A stretch of DNA of 13,853 nucleotides, from positions 1 to 13,853 of the forward strand of contig NZIT01000053.1 of NCBI GenBank assembly GCA_002691725.1. The letters are read 5' to 3'. Below, in pieces: positions 6,855-13,733 of this stretch. Under the pieces are notes generated by a model that was not told where the DNA came from, made no database searches, and saw nothing but the letters and a program-made list of their open reading frames with translations. Made by a program: the position numbers and the translations under genes. The number at the start of each line of letters is the position of its first letter. The first letter of the stretch is position 1. This DNA is from SAR116 cluster bacterium. Its GTDB lineage: Bacteria; Pseudomonadota; Alphaproteobacteria; Puniceispirillales; UBA1172.

Positions 6855-8045
6855 TCAACGTGCCCGTTTGATCATTTGGCGGGCGATTATGAGCTGTTGA
6901 ATTTGAGACGTTCCTTCATAAAGGCGATAGAGACGCACATCGCGGTAGAATTGCTCGACCATGTAGTCAGATATGTAACCGGCCCCGCCGTGAATCTGCA
7001 CGGCCCGATCAGCAACCCGGCCAACCATTTCGGTGCAGAACAACTTGCAACATGAGGCAAGCTCAGTGATGTCTTCACCTTGATCGCGGCGTTTTGCGGC
7101 GTCCAAAACGGCACAACGAGCGACATAAGCTTCAGTCTTGCAATCAGCCAACATGGCCTGAATAAGCTGAAATTCCGATATCGGCTGGCCAAACTGTTTG
7201 CGGTCCATTGCATAGGAAAGAGCATCAGCAATTAATCTTTCCGCTATACCGACACTTGCAGCCGCAATGTGCAGGCGGCCACGGTCAAGCACTTTCATAG
7301 CAGTTTTGAAACCTTGCTCCATCTTTCTGCCAAGCAGCGCGGTATGAGTAACCCGGCAATCATCGAAATACACATCAGCCGTGAGCGACCCATGATGGCC
7401 CATCTTACGGTCCGGCTTCCCTACCTTTAGGCCAGGATTATCCGCGTCCACAAGAAACGCGGAAACGCCACGACTGCCTTTTTCGTCAGGGTTGGTTCGT
7501 GCAAAGACAGTGAAAACACCTGCGACTGGGGCATTTGTAATATATCGCTTTGATCCGTTTATGACAAAGCCGTCGCCATCCCGAACTGCAGACGTCTTTA
7601 GAGCCCCAGCATCCGATCCCGAGTCCGGCTCCGTCAGCGCAAAAGAGCCTATGATTTCACCCGTGGCGAGACGTGGTAGATAACGTTCTTTTTGTGCGTC
7701 GGTGCCATCGATAACAATACCCTGACTACCAATGCCGATAGTTGTTGCGAAAGCAGACCGATAGGCCGGCGCTGCCTTGCTCACCTCGATAACGACACGC
7801 GCCTCTGCCTCCATTCCCAGACCAAGGCCACCATATTCCTCTGGAATCGTCAGCCCAAATAGCCCAATGGTTTTCATTTCGTCGAGAATTTCAGGCGGGA
7901 TCGCGCCCTCGGTTTCTACACGCTTTTCATTTGGCACAAGTCGCTCACGTACAAACTTCGACATTGTGGTGAGTATTTCGTTTATCGCTTCCTCGTCCAA
8001 GTTTAGGTTGTCCAAGTTCAGATTTTCTAAGTTCAGGTCGTCCAA
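6855..8045 (-). CDS. Acyl-CoA dehydrogenase
   Basis: FAD enzyme that makes the alpha,beta double bond of an acyl-CoA, passing electrons to ETF. Family signatures run in order: GLFGLTIPEEYGGLGLG, FALTEPDSGSDAGAL (FAD site), NGSKRYITNA, LDRGRLHIAAASVGIAERL, AMDRKQFGQPISEFQLIQAM, HGGAGYISDY and RLYEGTSQIQQLIIAR, where the Glu (residue 377 from this start) sits at the usual catalytic-base position. First gene of the leftward set. The start is uncertain: the frame is open from a TTG at 8097-8099 (414 residues) without a ribosome binding site, while the TTG at 8043-8045 follows AAAAGGA by 8 bases and gives 396 residues, near the family norm. The N terminus is unusual, a run of five-residue repeats (LNLD-D/N/E) coded by 15-bp tandem repeats. 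Substrate chain unknown. Confidence 0.92.
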   Translation of the reverse strand: MDDLNLENLNLDNLNLDEEAINEILTTMSKFVRERLVPNEKRVETEGAIPPEILDEMKTIGLFGLTIPEEYGGLGLGMEAEARVVIEVSKAAPAYRSAFATTIGIGSQGIVIDGTDAQKERYLPRLATGEIIGSFALTEPDSGSDAGALKTSAVRDGDGFVINGSKRYITNAPVAGVFTVFARTNPDEKGSRGVSAFLVDADNPGLKVGKPDRKMGHHGSLTADVYFDDCRVTHTALLGRKMEQGFKTAMKVLDRGRLHIAAASVGIAERLIADALSYAMDRKQFGQPISEFQLIQAMLADCKTEAYVARCAVLDAAKRRDQGEDITELASCCKLFCTEMVGRVADRAVQIHGGAGYISDYMVEQFYRDVRLYRLYEGTSQIQQLIIARQMIKRAR

Positions 8046-8054
8046 GTTCAGGTT
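7995..8054 (-). repeat. Four tandem 15-bp units at the 5' end of the acyl-CoA dehydrogenase gene
   Basis: Units at 7995-8009, 8010-8024, 8025-8039 and 8040-8054; the coding-strand form is near AACCTGAACTTGGAC, with one to four changes between copies. In frame they give NLNLD, DLNLE, NLNLD, NLNLD. The length is a multiple of three, so copy-number change keeps the frame. The first unit contains the favoured TTG start codon. Other acyl-CoA dehydrogenases usually begin with a single short leader of this sort. Confidence 0.85.
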
Positions 8055-8144
8055 CCTTTTATTTAGTCGCCACCACACCGATGAACCACAAAGAAACAAT
8101 ATGTTTGCACATCGTTGAAGCGCCTGTCAATACTTCGAAAATGT

Positions 8145-8161
8145 ATTTTGCTAGGCGAAAT
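8145..8161. promoter_or_regulatory. Candidate IclR operator 1 (near the leftward promoter)
   Basis: ATTTTG-CTAGG-CGAAAT, a 6-5-6 near-palindrome with one half-site mismatch. It shares 13 of 17 positions, including the complete right half, with the element at 8311-8327. It falls around the expected transcription start of the leftward operon, where a repressor would block it. The link to the IclR-type protein is inferred from context; other regulators are possible. Confidence 0.5.
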
Positions 8162-8164
8162 AAT

Positions 8165-8193
8165 ACTTTATTTTTTTACTTTAATTTTCTGAA
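8165..8193 (-). promoter_or_regulatory. Candidate promoter of the leftward operon
   Basis: On the minus strand TTCAGA (8193-8188) and TAAAGT (8170-8165) are 17 bases apart, each matching 4 of 6 consensus positions. An overlapping TATTAT (8165-8160) is a better -10 but lacks a good -35. The surrounding A/T runs could help RNA polymerase bind. Weak evidence, supported mainly by position. Confidence 0.3.
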
Positions 8194-8274
8194 AGTCCAT
8201 AGATAAGAAAATCTGACAACAATTATTTTTTTATTTTAGCAGTTGATTTTACGAAATTTTCTTTGAAATATCCG

Positions 8275-8303
8275 TTGCCAAACTCTTGGTGGATAGATAC
8301 AGT
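8275..8303 (+). promoter_or_regulatory. Candidate promoter of the rightward operon
   Basis: TTGCCA (8275-8280, 5 of 6 consensus) and TACAGT (8298-8303, 4 of 6) are separated by the ideal 17 bases. The predicted start, near 8310, falls at the edge of the palindrome at 8311-8327 and about 35 bases before the hydratase start codon. The region upstream is very A/T rich. Confidence 0.45.
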
Positions 8304-8310
8304 GATACAA

Positions 8311-8327
8311 ATTTCGTTCAGCGAAAT
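8311..8327. promoter_or_regulatory. Candidate IclR operator 2 (near the rightward promoter)
   Basis: ATTTCG-TTCAG-CGAAAT, a perfect 6-bp inverted repeat with a 5-base spacer, sitting just after the predicted -10 and just before the hydratase ribosome binding site (AAAAAGGA). The size and half-site layout fit IclR-family operators. A related copy is 166 bases to the left. Confidence 0.55.
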
Positions 8328-8343
8328 AAAAAGGAAGTTAGTA

Positions 8344-9114
8344 TTGGACAATGTGATCGTAGAGACCGTTTCTAAGGGGGTTTTGATACTGCGCCTGAAC
8401 CGACCTGAACAGCGCAACGCTCTCAACCTCGCTACGCGTCAGGAGCTCGCAGACCACCTCGATTCCGCCGCGGCGAATTCAAAAATCAGGGCTGTCGTTG
8501 TCACTGGCGACGAGAGGGCATTTGCCGCCGGTGCTGACCTGAGAGAGATGGCCGAAGTAACTCCGATAGGAATGATGGAGCGCGGCGTTCACAAAATTTG
8601 GGATAGGATCGCGGCATTTCCAAAGCCTTTGATCGCAGCCGTTAACGGCTTTGCTCTAGGGGGCGGCTGCGAATTGGCGATGCATTGTGATATCATCATC
8701 GCTGGTCAGGGTGCAAAATTCGGGCAGCCTGAGGTGAAGATCGGCATACTTGCTGGCGGTGGCGGCACTCAGAGGTTGATACGCGCTGTCGGCAAATACA
8801 AAGCGATGTTGATCCTGTTGAGCGGTGATCTGATCACCGCTTCTGAAGCAAACACCATGGGGCTTGTCAGCCGCGTAGTTCCTGATGATCAGGTGGTCCC
8901 GCATTCAGTCGAACTTGCCGAAAAAATTGCACGTCGGGCGCCGCTCGCTGTTGAAGCAACTAAGGATGTTGTCATCGCCGGACAAGATGCCTCGCTGTCA
9001 ACAGCACTTAAACTGGAACGCCGCGCACTCTGGCTGCTTTTGGCGTCGGAAGATCGTGAAGAAGGTGTGGAGGCGTTTTTTGACCGCCGAGCACCGCAAT
9101 TTATGGGAAAATGA
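8344..9114 (+). CDS. Enoyl-CoA hydratase/isomerase (crotonase family)
   Basis: 256 residues from a TTG start at 8344-8346, preceded by AAGGA at 8 bases; this gives the normal crotonase length. The frame extends upstream to an ATG at 8263, but that part has no homology, no ribosome binding site and would run across the promoter and operator. Signatures: LRLNRPEQRNALN, FAAGADLREM (oxyanion hole), FALGGGCELAMHCDI and FGQPEVKIGILAGGGGTQRL. Both glutamates that act in true hydratases are present, Glu110 and Glu130, so water addition to a 2-enoyl-CoA is likely rather than isomerisation only. Cytosolic. First gene of the rightward operon; its stop overlaps the next start by ATGA, so it is translationally coupled to the dehydrogenase that would use its product. 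Confidence 0.92.
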   Translation: MDNVIVETVSKGVLILRLNRPEQRNALNLATRQELADHLDSAAANSKIRAVVVTGDERAFAAGADLREMAEVTPIGMMERGVHKIWDRIAAFPKPLIAAVNGFALGGGCELAMHCDIIIAGQGAKFGQPEVKIGILAGGGGTQRLIRAVGKYKAMLILLSGDLITASEANTMGLVSRVVPDDQVVPHSVELAEKIARRAPLAVEATKDVVIAGQDASLSTALKLERRALWLLLASEDREEGVEAFFDRRAPQFMGK

Positions 9115-10646
9115 CCGACATGCATGATAATGAAGCGAAGGAAATTACTCTGGTTGGCGTTGTCGGCGCTGGCACGATGGGACAAGGCATAATTCAAGTT
9201 GCCGCGGCTGGTGGAATGACTGTGCTTGCCTATGACGAAAAGCCGCAGGCAGCTGAAACAGCCAAAAGTAAGATTGCCAATTTTCTGGGCCGCGCGGTTG
9301 AAAAGCAACGCATGACCGCGTCGGAAGCGGCTGCCGCGATCAAGCGCATCATTATCATCCAAAAATTTGAGGATCTTGCAAAAGCTGATCTTGTGATTGA
9401 AGCCATTATCGAGAACCTTGAAATCAAGAAATCGCTCTTCGCCAAACTGGAAAGCGTTGTCCCTCAACACACGATCCTTGCGTCCAATACTTCTTCTTTA
9501 TCGATTACCGGTATTGCTTCGAATTGCGAACATCCGCAAAGGGTTGCCGGCTTCCATTTCTTCAATCCGGTTCCCTTGATGAAGTTGGTTGAAGTGATCC
9601 CCGGACTTCGCACTGAAAGCTGGGTGCTCGATAAGCTGATGGATGTAGGCACGAGGATGACGCGCAAACCGGTGATCTGTGCTGACACTCCTGGCTTTTT
9701 GGTCAATCACCTGGGGCGCGGCTACATGCCTGAGGCATTGCGCGTTTTAGACGAGGGGATTGCCAAACATAACGATATCGACTGCATCATGACCGGGGCC
9801 GCTGGCTTCCGGATGGGCCCTTTTTCTCTGGTGGATCTGGTGGGTGCCGACGTGGCAAGTCCGGTAATGGACGCTATCTATCAGCAGTACTACCATGAAC
9901 CCGCCTATCAACCTTCGCAGATCCTAAATCTGCGTATGCAAGGTGGCATTCTTGGGCTTAAGACCGGCAGTGGCTTCTACGAATACTCTAAAGGCAAAAA
10001 GGTCGAGCCAGAACCTGTTGATACTCCACAAAATCGCTCGATGAGTGTTCACATTGGCAACGGCGATGTTGAGGGTACCAAATTACTAACAGCCTTTATC
10101 GAATCTGCTGGAGTAACAATTCGATCCGACGCCTCTGACGACACGTTAACGCTGTTGCCTCTTGTGGGAACGGGTCTCTCGACGGCAATAGCGCTTAATG
10201 GACTTGACCCTACTCGCACAGTTGCTGTCGATACTCTGTTCGGACTTGAAGGCGTGCGGACGCTAATGGTCACGCCGGCGACCTCAAATGAGGTGCGCGC
10301 TCAAGCACACGGTCTTTTGGGCGTCGACAACGCTTCCGTTGCGGTGATCAACGATAGCCCCGGCTTCGTCTCTCAACGTCTTGTAGCCATGATCGTAAAC
10401 GTTGCTTGCCATATGGCTCAACGTGGCGTTTCAAGTCCCGAAGACATAGATACAGGCGCCCGATTGGGTCTTAATTATCCAAAAGGTCCGTTCGAATTAG
10501 CCGAGGAAATCGGTGCAAACAGAATTCTCAAAATACTGGAGGAATTGGAAGCTTTTTACGGCGAACCACGTTACCGCCCTTCAGCCTGGCTGCGCCGCCG
10601 CGTCGATCTCGGGCTTCCACTTGACCTTCCAGACGCGGTTCTTTGA
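9111..10646 (+). CDS. 3-hydroxyacyl-CoA dehydrogenase, long PaaH-type
   Basis: 511 residues. The N-terminal Rossmann domain has VGVVGAGTMGQG (Gly19, Gly21, Gly24) for NAD. It is followed by ASNTSSLSIT and the signature FHFFNPVPLMKLVEV, with His149 and Glu161 at the 12-residue spacing of the catalytic pair. A first C-terminal helical domain (DTPGFLVNHLGRGYMPEA, LVDLVGADV, GLKTGSGFYEY) ends near residue 290. A second one (NDSPGFVSQRLVAMIVNVAC, GLNYPKGPFELAEEIG, YRPSAWLRRRV) completes it. This doubled form is about 500 residues, as in PaaH, the 3-hydroxyadipyl-CoA dehydrogenase, compared with about 280-310 for the short enzymes. It oxidises 3-hydroxyacyl-CoA to 3-ketoacyl-CoA. The PaaH likeness hints at a dicarboxylyl or ring-derived intermediate but does not prove it. 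No other phenylacetate genes are present. Confidence 0.92.
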   Translation: MTDMHDNEAKEITLVGVVGAGTMGQGIIQVAAAGGMTVLAYDEKPQAAETAKSKIANFLGRAVEKQRMTASEAAAAIKRIIIIQKFEDLAKADLVIEAIIENLEIKKSLFAKLESVVPQHTILASNTSSLSITGIASNCEHPQRVAGFHFFNPVPLMKLVEVIPGLRTESWVLDKLMDVGTRMTRKPVICADTPGFLVNHLGRGYMPEALRVLDEGIAKHNDIDCIMTGAAGFRMGPFSLVDLVGADVASPVMDAIYQQYYHEPAYQPSQILNLRMQGGILGLKTGSGFYEYSKGKKVEPEPVDTPQNRSMSVHIGNGDVEGTKLLTAFIESAGVTIRSDASDDTLTLLPLVGTGLSTAIALNGLDPTRTVAVDTLFGLEGVRTLMVTPATSNEVRAQAHGLLGVDNASVAVINDSPGFVSQRLVAMIVNVACHMAQRGVSSPEDIDTGARLGLNYPKGPFELAEEIGANRILKILEELEAFYGEPRYRPSAWLRRRVDLGLPLDLPDAVL

Positions 10647-10649
10647 CTC

Positions 10650-11366
10650 ATGCCGACAACACTTATAACCGGGGGATCGAAAGGTATTGGTCTGGCGACT
10701 GTTCACGAGCTTTCTGCGGCTGGCCATGAAGTCGTAACCGTTTCGCGCACTCCGCCGCCTGCCAGCGCGCGTTGTAAATATTACGCCGCAGATTTGAGTG
10801 ACCCAATGTCAACGCTCGAGGCTTTGGAACAGATCACCACCAATCATGACATAGACAACGTGGTGAACAACGCAGGTTTGCCTTGGCCGGATAGTACAGG
10901 CAGGACAACTCTTGAAGGTTTCGACGCAGTGGTAAGCGTAAACTTGAAGGCGGCCATCATTGTAACGCAAGCTTGCCTTCCGGCAATGCAAGCCAAGGGG
11001 TGTGGCAGGGTTATCAATATCTCCAGCCGCGCGGCACTCGGACTTGTCAATCGCAACGCATATTCAGCGGCAAAGGCGGGATTAATCGGTTTAAGTCGGA
11101 CTTGGGCCTTGGAGCTGGCATGCAACGGCATCACAGTAAATGTCATCGCCCCCGGGCCTATCGAGACAGATCTTTTTCTGAGTAACAATGTTTCTGATGA
11201 TGAGAGAATAACCAATCGAATCGCGTCCATCCCAGTAGGCCGAATTGGCAAGCCCCAAGATGTAGCTACGGCCATCGCCTTTTTCCTCGCCCCCGCAGCA
11301 AGTTATATAACAGGGCAGACACTTTTTGTTTGTGGAGGCACAAGCATTGGAAGCACTCAGCTATGA
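10650..11366 (+). CDS. SDR-family NAD(P)-dependent oxidoreductase
   Basis: 238 residues, a classical short-chain dehydrogenase. TGGSKGIG (residues 7-14) binds the cofactor, VVNNAG (71-76) stabilises the fold, and the catalytic tetrad is Asn98, Ser125, Tyr138 and Lys142 (INISSRAA, then AYSAAKAG). GPIETDLF and the closing YITGQTLFVCGG are typical of FabG-like members. SRTP after the second beta strand, with no acidic residue, mildly favours NADP. The start ATG lies 3 bases after the previous stop with no good ribosome binding site, which suggests coupling; its own stop overlaps the next gene by ATGA. Likely role: oxidising or reducing a hydroxyl/keto group of a pathway intermediate, perhaps a ring alcohol. 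The exact reaction is unknown. Confidence 0.9.
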   Translation: MPTTLITGGSKGIGLATVHELSAAGHEVVTVSRTPPPASARCKYYAADLSDPMSTLEALEQITTNHDIDNVVNNAGLPWPDSTGRTTLEGFDAVVSVNLKAAIIVTQACLPAMQAKGCGRVINISSRAALGLVNRNAYSAAKAGLIGLSRTWALELACNGITVNVIAPGPIETDLFLSNNVSDDERITNRIASIPVGRIGKPQDVATAIAFFLAPAASYITGQTLFVCGGTSIGSTQL

Positions 11367-13483
11367 AAAATATTAAGACCCTTAATGCAGAACAACTGTT
11401 TCATCCACGCGGCATTGCAATCATTGGCGCCTCGCAAGATAGAAACCGGATCGGAGGGCACTCGATTTATGCTACGCTCCAAGCAGGGTTCAAAGGAGGC
11501 ATCTACCCGGTAAATCCAAACCATGAAAAAGTCCAAGGGCTCCGTTGTTATCCGGATGTTTCCTCAATAAAGAGGCCATGTGATCTTGCCATAGTAGCGG
11601 TGCGCGCCCAGCTTGTTCCCAGTGCTATCGAGGCCTGTGGTAAAGCAGGTATATTAAATGCAGTTGTTCTGGCAGCCGGCTTTCGTGAAACGGGTGAGAC
11701 CGGCGATACGCTTGAACAAGCCATGCTTTATGCGGCAAGAGAGTACGGCGTTCGCGTAATTGGCCCGAATTGTCAGGGCATTGTATCGGTGCATTCTGGC
11801 GTTTTTGCCGCGTTTGGCAGCGTTGCAGATGAATTAAGCCTTCGCACAGGAGCTGTGTCTGCAGCATTTCAAAGCGGTGGTTTCGGCTACTCCATCGTCA
11901 ATCTCGCAGAAGCATCCGGGGTTGGTTTTCGGTACTGTGCATCCTCAGGAAACGAAGCAGATGTAACAATGCCAGAACTCCTGGACACATTTCTTGACGA
12001 TCCCGGAACTGCGCTCAGTTTTGCCTACATAGAAGGCGTGAACGATGGGCGGTCGCTGATGCGTACAGGCTGGAAATCCCTTGAATTGGGCAAGCCGCTA
12101 CTTCTCTGGAAGGGTGCGAAAACCAATACTGGTGCTCAGGCGGCAGCATCTCATACCGCTAACCTGACTGGATCGTACGATATTTATCGTACTGCCTTTG
12201 AAACCTGTGGGATATTGGAAGTCAACGATGTCGAGCAAATAGTAGACCTGTCCAAGGTTTTCCTGACAGGTCGACTTCCGGACGGCAAAGGAGTCGGTGT
12301 TCTAGGAATTTCTGGCGGTTCTGGTATTGTATTTGCAGACGAAGCGATAAACTTAGGTCTCGACTTGCCACGATTTTCAGATCAGACCACTAAAGCGCTG
12401 CTCGAAGTAGTTCCTGTCTTCGGGTCAGTCAATAATCCAGCGGATGTAACGGCCGGGGTCTTTAATGACCTAACCGTCCTTACTAAGACTATCGAAATAG
12501 TCTTGCGCGACAGTGGCGTGGATCAACTTGTTCTACTCTTGGCCTCCATGAGCGGTGATCCCGCAACACAGGCCGCGCTAGCGATTGCGGCGGAAAGTAA
12601 AAAGACGGACAAGCCAGTCATTGTAGGATGGTCAGGCCGCAGGTCGCGGGCCGAAAAAGCTTATGCAACGCTTGAGGAAGCTGGCATACCAATTCTGCCG
12701 ACTCCGGTAAGAACGGCCAATGCAGCCGCAGCTTTGTGGCGTTTCGCCAATGCGAGAAAAACCGTTCGCACCTCGCAAACCGCCCTAAGTGGCGCTGGCC
12801 GTAAGAACCTTGCGTTTGGGTCGGGCATATTGAACGAAGCAGACAGCAAACGCATCCTGACCGATTTCAATATCCCAGTCACGCGGGAAGTAAAAGTTTC
12901 AGCAAATGCCAACTCGATTCAGGCCGCCCAAACTGAAGGATTGAGTTTCCCGGTTGCCGTCAAAGTGCTCTCGGTTGATATACCCCATAAGTCTGACATC
13001 GGTGGTGTTCGACTGAATGTTGGCGATGAAGATACGCTTAAAATCGCAGCTTCAGAGGTCGTAGAAAACGCCCGTGCAGCAATGCCCAATGCCCATATTG
13101 AGGGTGTTTTGATCAGTGAGATGGCTGACGGTTTAGAGATGCTGATTGGTGCGGTCAATGATCCGACGTTTGGTCCCGTCGTGACCCTGGGGTTGGGCGG
13201 CATCTTCACAGAGACGCTGCGAGATGTCAGCTTCGGCATTGCCCCGTTTGGGGTGGAAGAGGCCCGCCGAATGATTTCCCGGCTTCGGTCCCACAAGTTG
13301 CTGGAAAGCTATCGTGGTCGACCAGCACTCGACTGCGAAGCGCTCGCAATACTGGTTTCGGACGTATCTCAGATGGCACATGCCCTTGGCGATAATCTCG
13401 TCGAGTTGGATATCAACCCTGTATTCGTGGGTCATCGAGGCGAGGGCGTTGTCGCAGCAGACGCGCTGGTTTCCCTTAAATGA
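11363..13483 (+). CDS. ADP-forming acyl-CoA synthetase (acetate-CoA ligase family, fused alpha/beta)
   Basis: 706 residues. It begins with a CoA-binding Rossmann domain (LFHPRGIAIIGASQDRNRIG, then YPVNPNHEKVQGL and VIGPNCQGIVS). Flavodoxin-like succinyl-CoA-ligase domains follow, with AASHTANLTGSYDIY holding His264 at the place of the phosphohistidine. A C-terminal ATP-grasp domain starts near residue 490 (LSFPVAVKVLSVDIPHKSDI, GVLISEMADGLEMLIGAV, TLGLGGIFTE, VELDINPV). It activates an organic acid with CoA, making ADP and phosphate rather than AMP, and the reaction is reversible. Start: the ATG at 11363 overlaps the SDR stop as ATGA; the open frame upstream from 11330 lies within the SDR gene. 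In this set it is the only enzyme able to activate the imported acid. Last intact gene of the rightward operon. Confidence 0.92.
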   Translation: MKNIKTLNAEQLFHPRGIAIIGASQDRNRIGGHSIYATLQAGFKGGIYPVNPNHEKVQGLRCYPDVSSIKRPCDLAIVAVRAQLVPSAIEACGKAGILNAVVLAAGFRETGETGDTLEQAMLYAAREYGVRVIGPNCQGIVSVHSGVFAAFGSVADELSLRTGAVSAAFQSGGFGYSIVNLAEASGVGFRYCASSGNEADVTMPELLDTFLDDPGTALSFAYIEGVNDGRSLMRTGWKSLELGKPLLLWKGAKTNTGAQAAASHTANLTGSYDIYRTAFETCGILEVNDVEQIVDLSKVFLTGRLPDGKGVGVLGISGGSGIVFADEAINLGLDLPRFSDQTTKALLEVVPVFGSVNNPADVTAGVFNDLTVLTKTIEIVLRDSGVDQLVLLLASMSGDPATQAALAIAAESKKTDKPVIVGWSGRRSRAEKAYATLEEAGIPILPTPVRTANAAAALWRFANARKTVRTSQTALSGAGRKNLAFGSGILNEADSKRILTDFNIPVTREVKVSANANSIQAAQTEGLSFPVAVKVLSVDIPHKSDIGGVRLNVGDEDTLKIAASEVVENARAAMPNAHIEGVLISEMADGLEMLIGAVNDPTFGPVVTLGLGGIFTETLRDVSFGIAPFGVEEARRMISRLRSHKLLESYRGRPALDCEALAILVSDVSQMAHALGDNLVELDINPVFVGHRGEGVVAADALVSLK

Positions 13484-13655
13484 AACGAAACTGTTTTCGC
13501 TGTAAAATACGTCTCTGTCCGTGGCAAAACTCCGAGCCGAACAAAGCTGCAAGAAAAAGTACAAGGTGGGCAAACCACTTGATCATGAATTGTCCAAATT
13601 ATACAGCGAAGTTCATGCTCGGGCACAGCGTTTTAGACACGCTGGAAGGATCACT
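13484..13655 (+). other. Spacer after the synthetase gene, no recognisable gene
   Basis: A frame from the GTG at 13521 is open and continues into the dehydrogenase remnant, but its first 45 residues resemble nothing I know. A hairpin at 13562-13581 (7 pairs with one bulged G, 5-base loop) lacks a T-tract, so no terminator is supported after the rightward operon. GGAAGGA at about 13644-13650 serves the next start codon. Confidence 0.4.
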
Positions 13656-13733
13656 ATGATGCGCGTTCTAGTGACGGAATTTATGGATGAGAAAGCGCTC
13701 GACGATTTCGGTGTACTGATAGATGTAGACTAA
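13656..13733 (+). pseudogene. D-2-hydroxyacid dehydrogenase, N-terminal remnant (25 codons)
   Basis: An ATG six bases after GGAAGGA starts a 25-codon frame with MRVLVTEFMDEKALDDF and a following short strand ending in DVD. This looks like the first beta-alpha unit of a D-isomer-specific 2-hydroxyacid dehydrogenase (family length about 310-330 residues). The frame ends at a TAA where sequence of the opposite-strand ankyrin gene takes over. The good ribosome binding site suggests a real gene start that lost the rest of its body by recombination. It may once have been the next gene of the rightward operon. The match is short, so the family is a moderate-confidence call. Confidence 0.5.

Noticed and set aside
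8263..8343. N-terminal extension of the hydratase from the ATG at 8263
   Set aside because: It would translate the promoter and operator region; no ribosome binding site, and the TTG at 8344 gives the normal family length.
8889..9470. Minus-strand open frame of 193 codons across the hydratase/dehydrogenase junction
   Set aside because: Antisense to two well-supported genes and without a ribosome binding site or known motif.
5280..13483. Phenylacetate (paa) or standard fatty-acid (fad) operon
   Set aside because: Lacks the paaABCDE epoxidase, paaK ligase and a Cys-bearing thiolase; the synthetase is ADP-forming rather than AMP-forming and the cleaving enzyme is thiolase-like with DUF35.
13562..13581. 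Terminator after the rightward operon
   Set aside because: The stem is short with a bulge and no T-tract follows.
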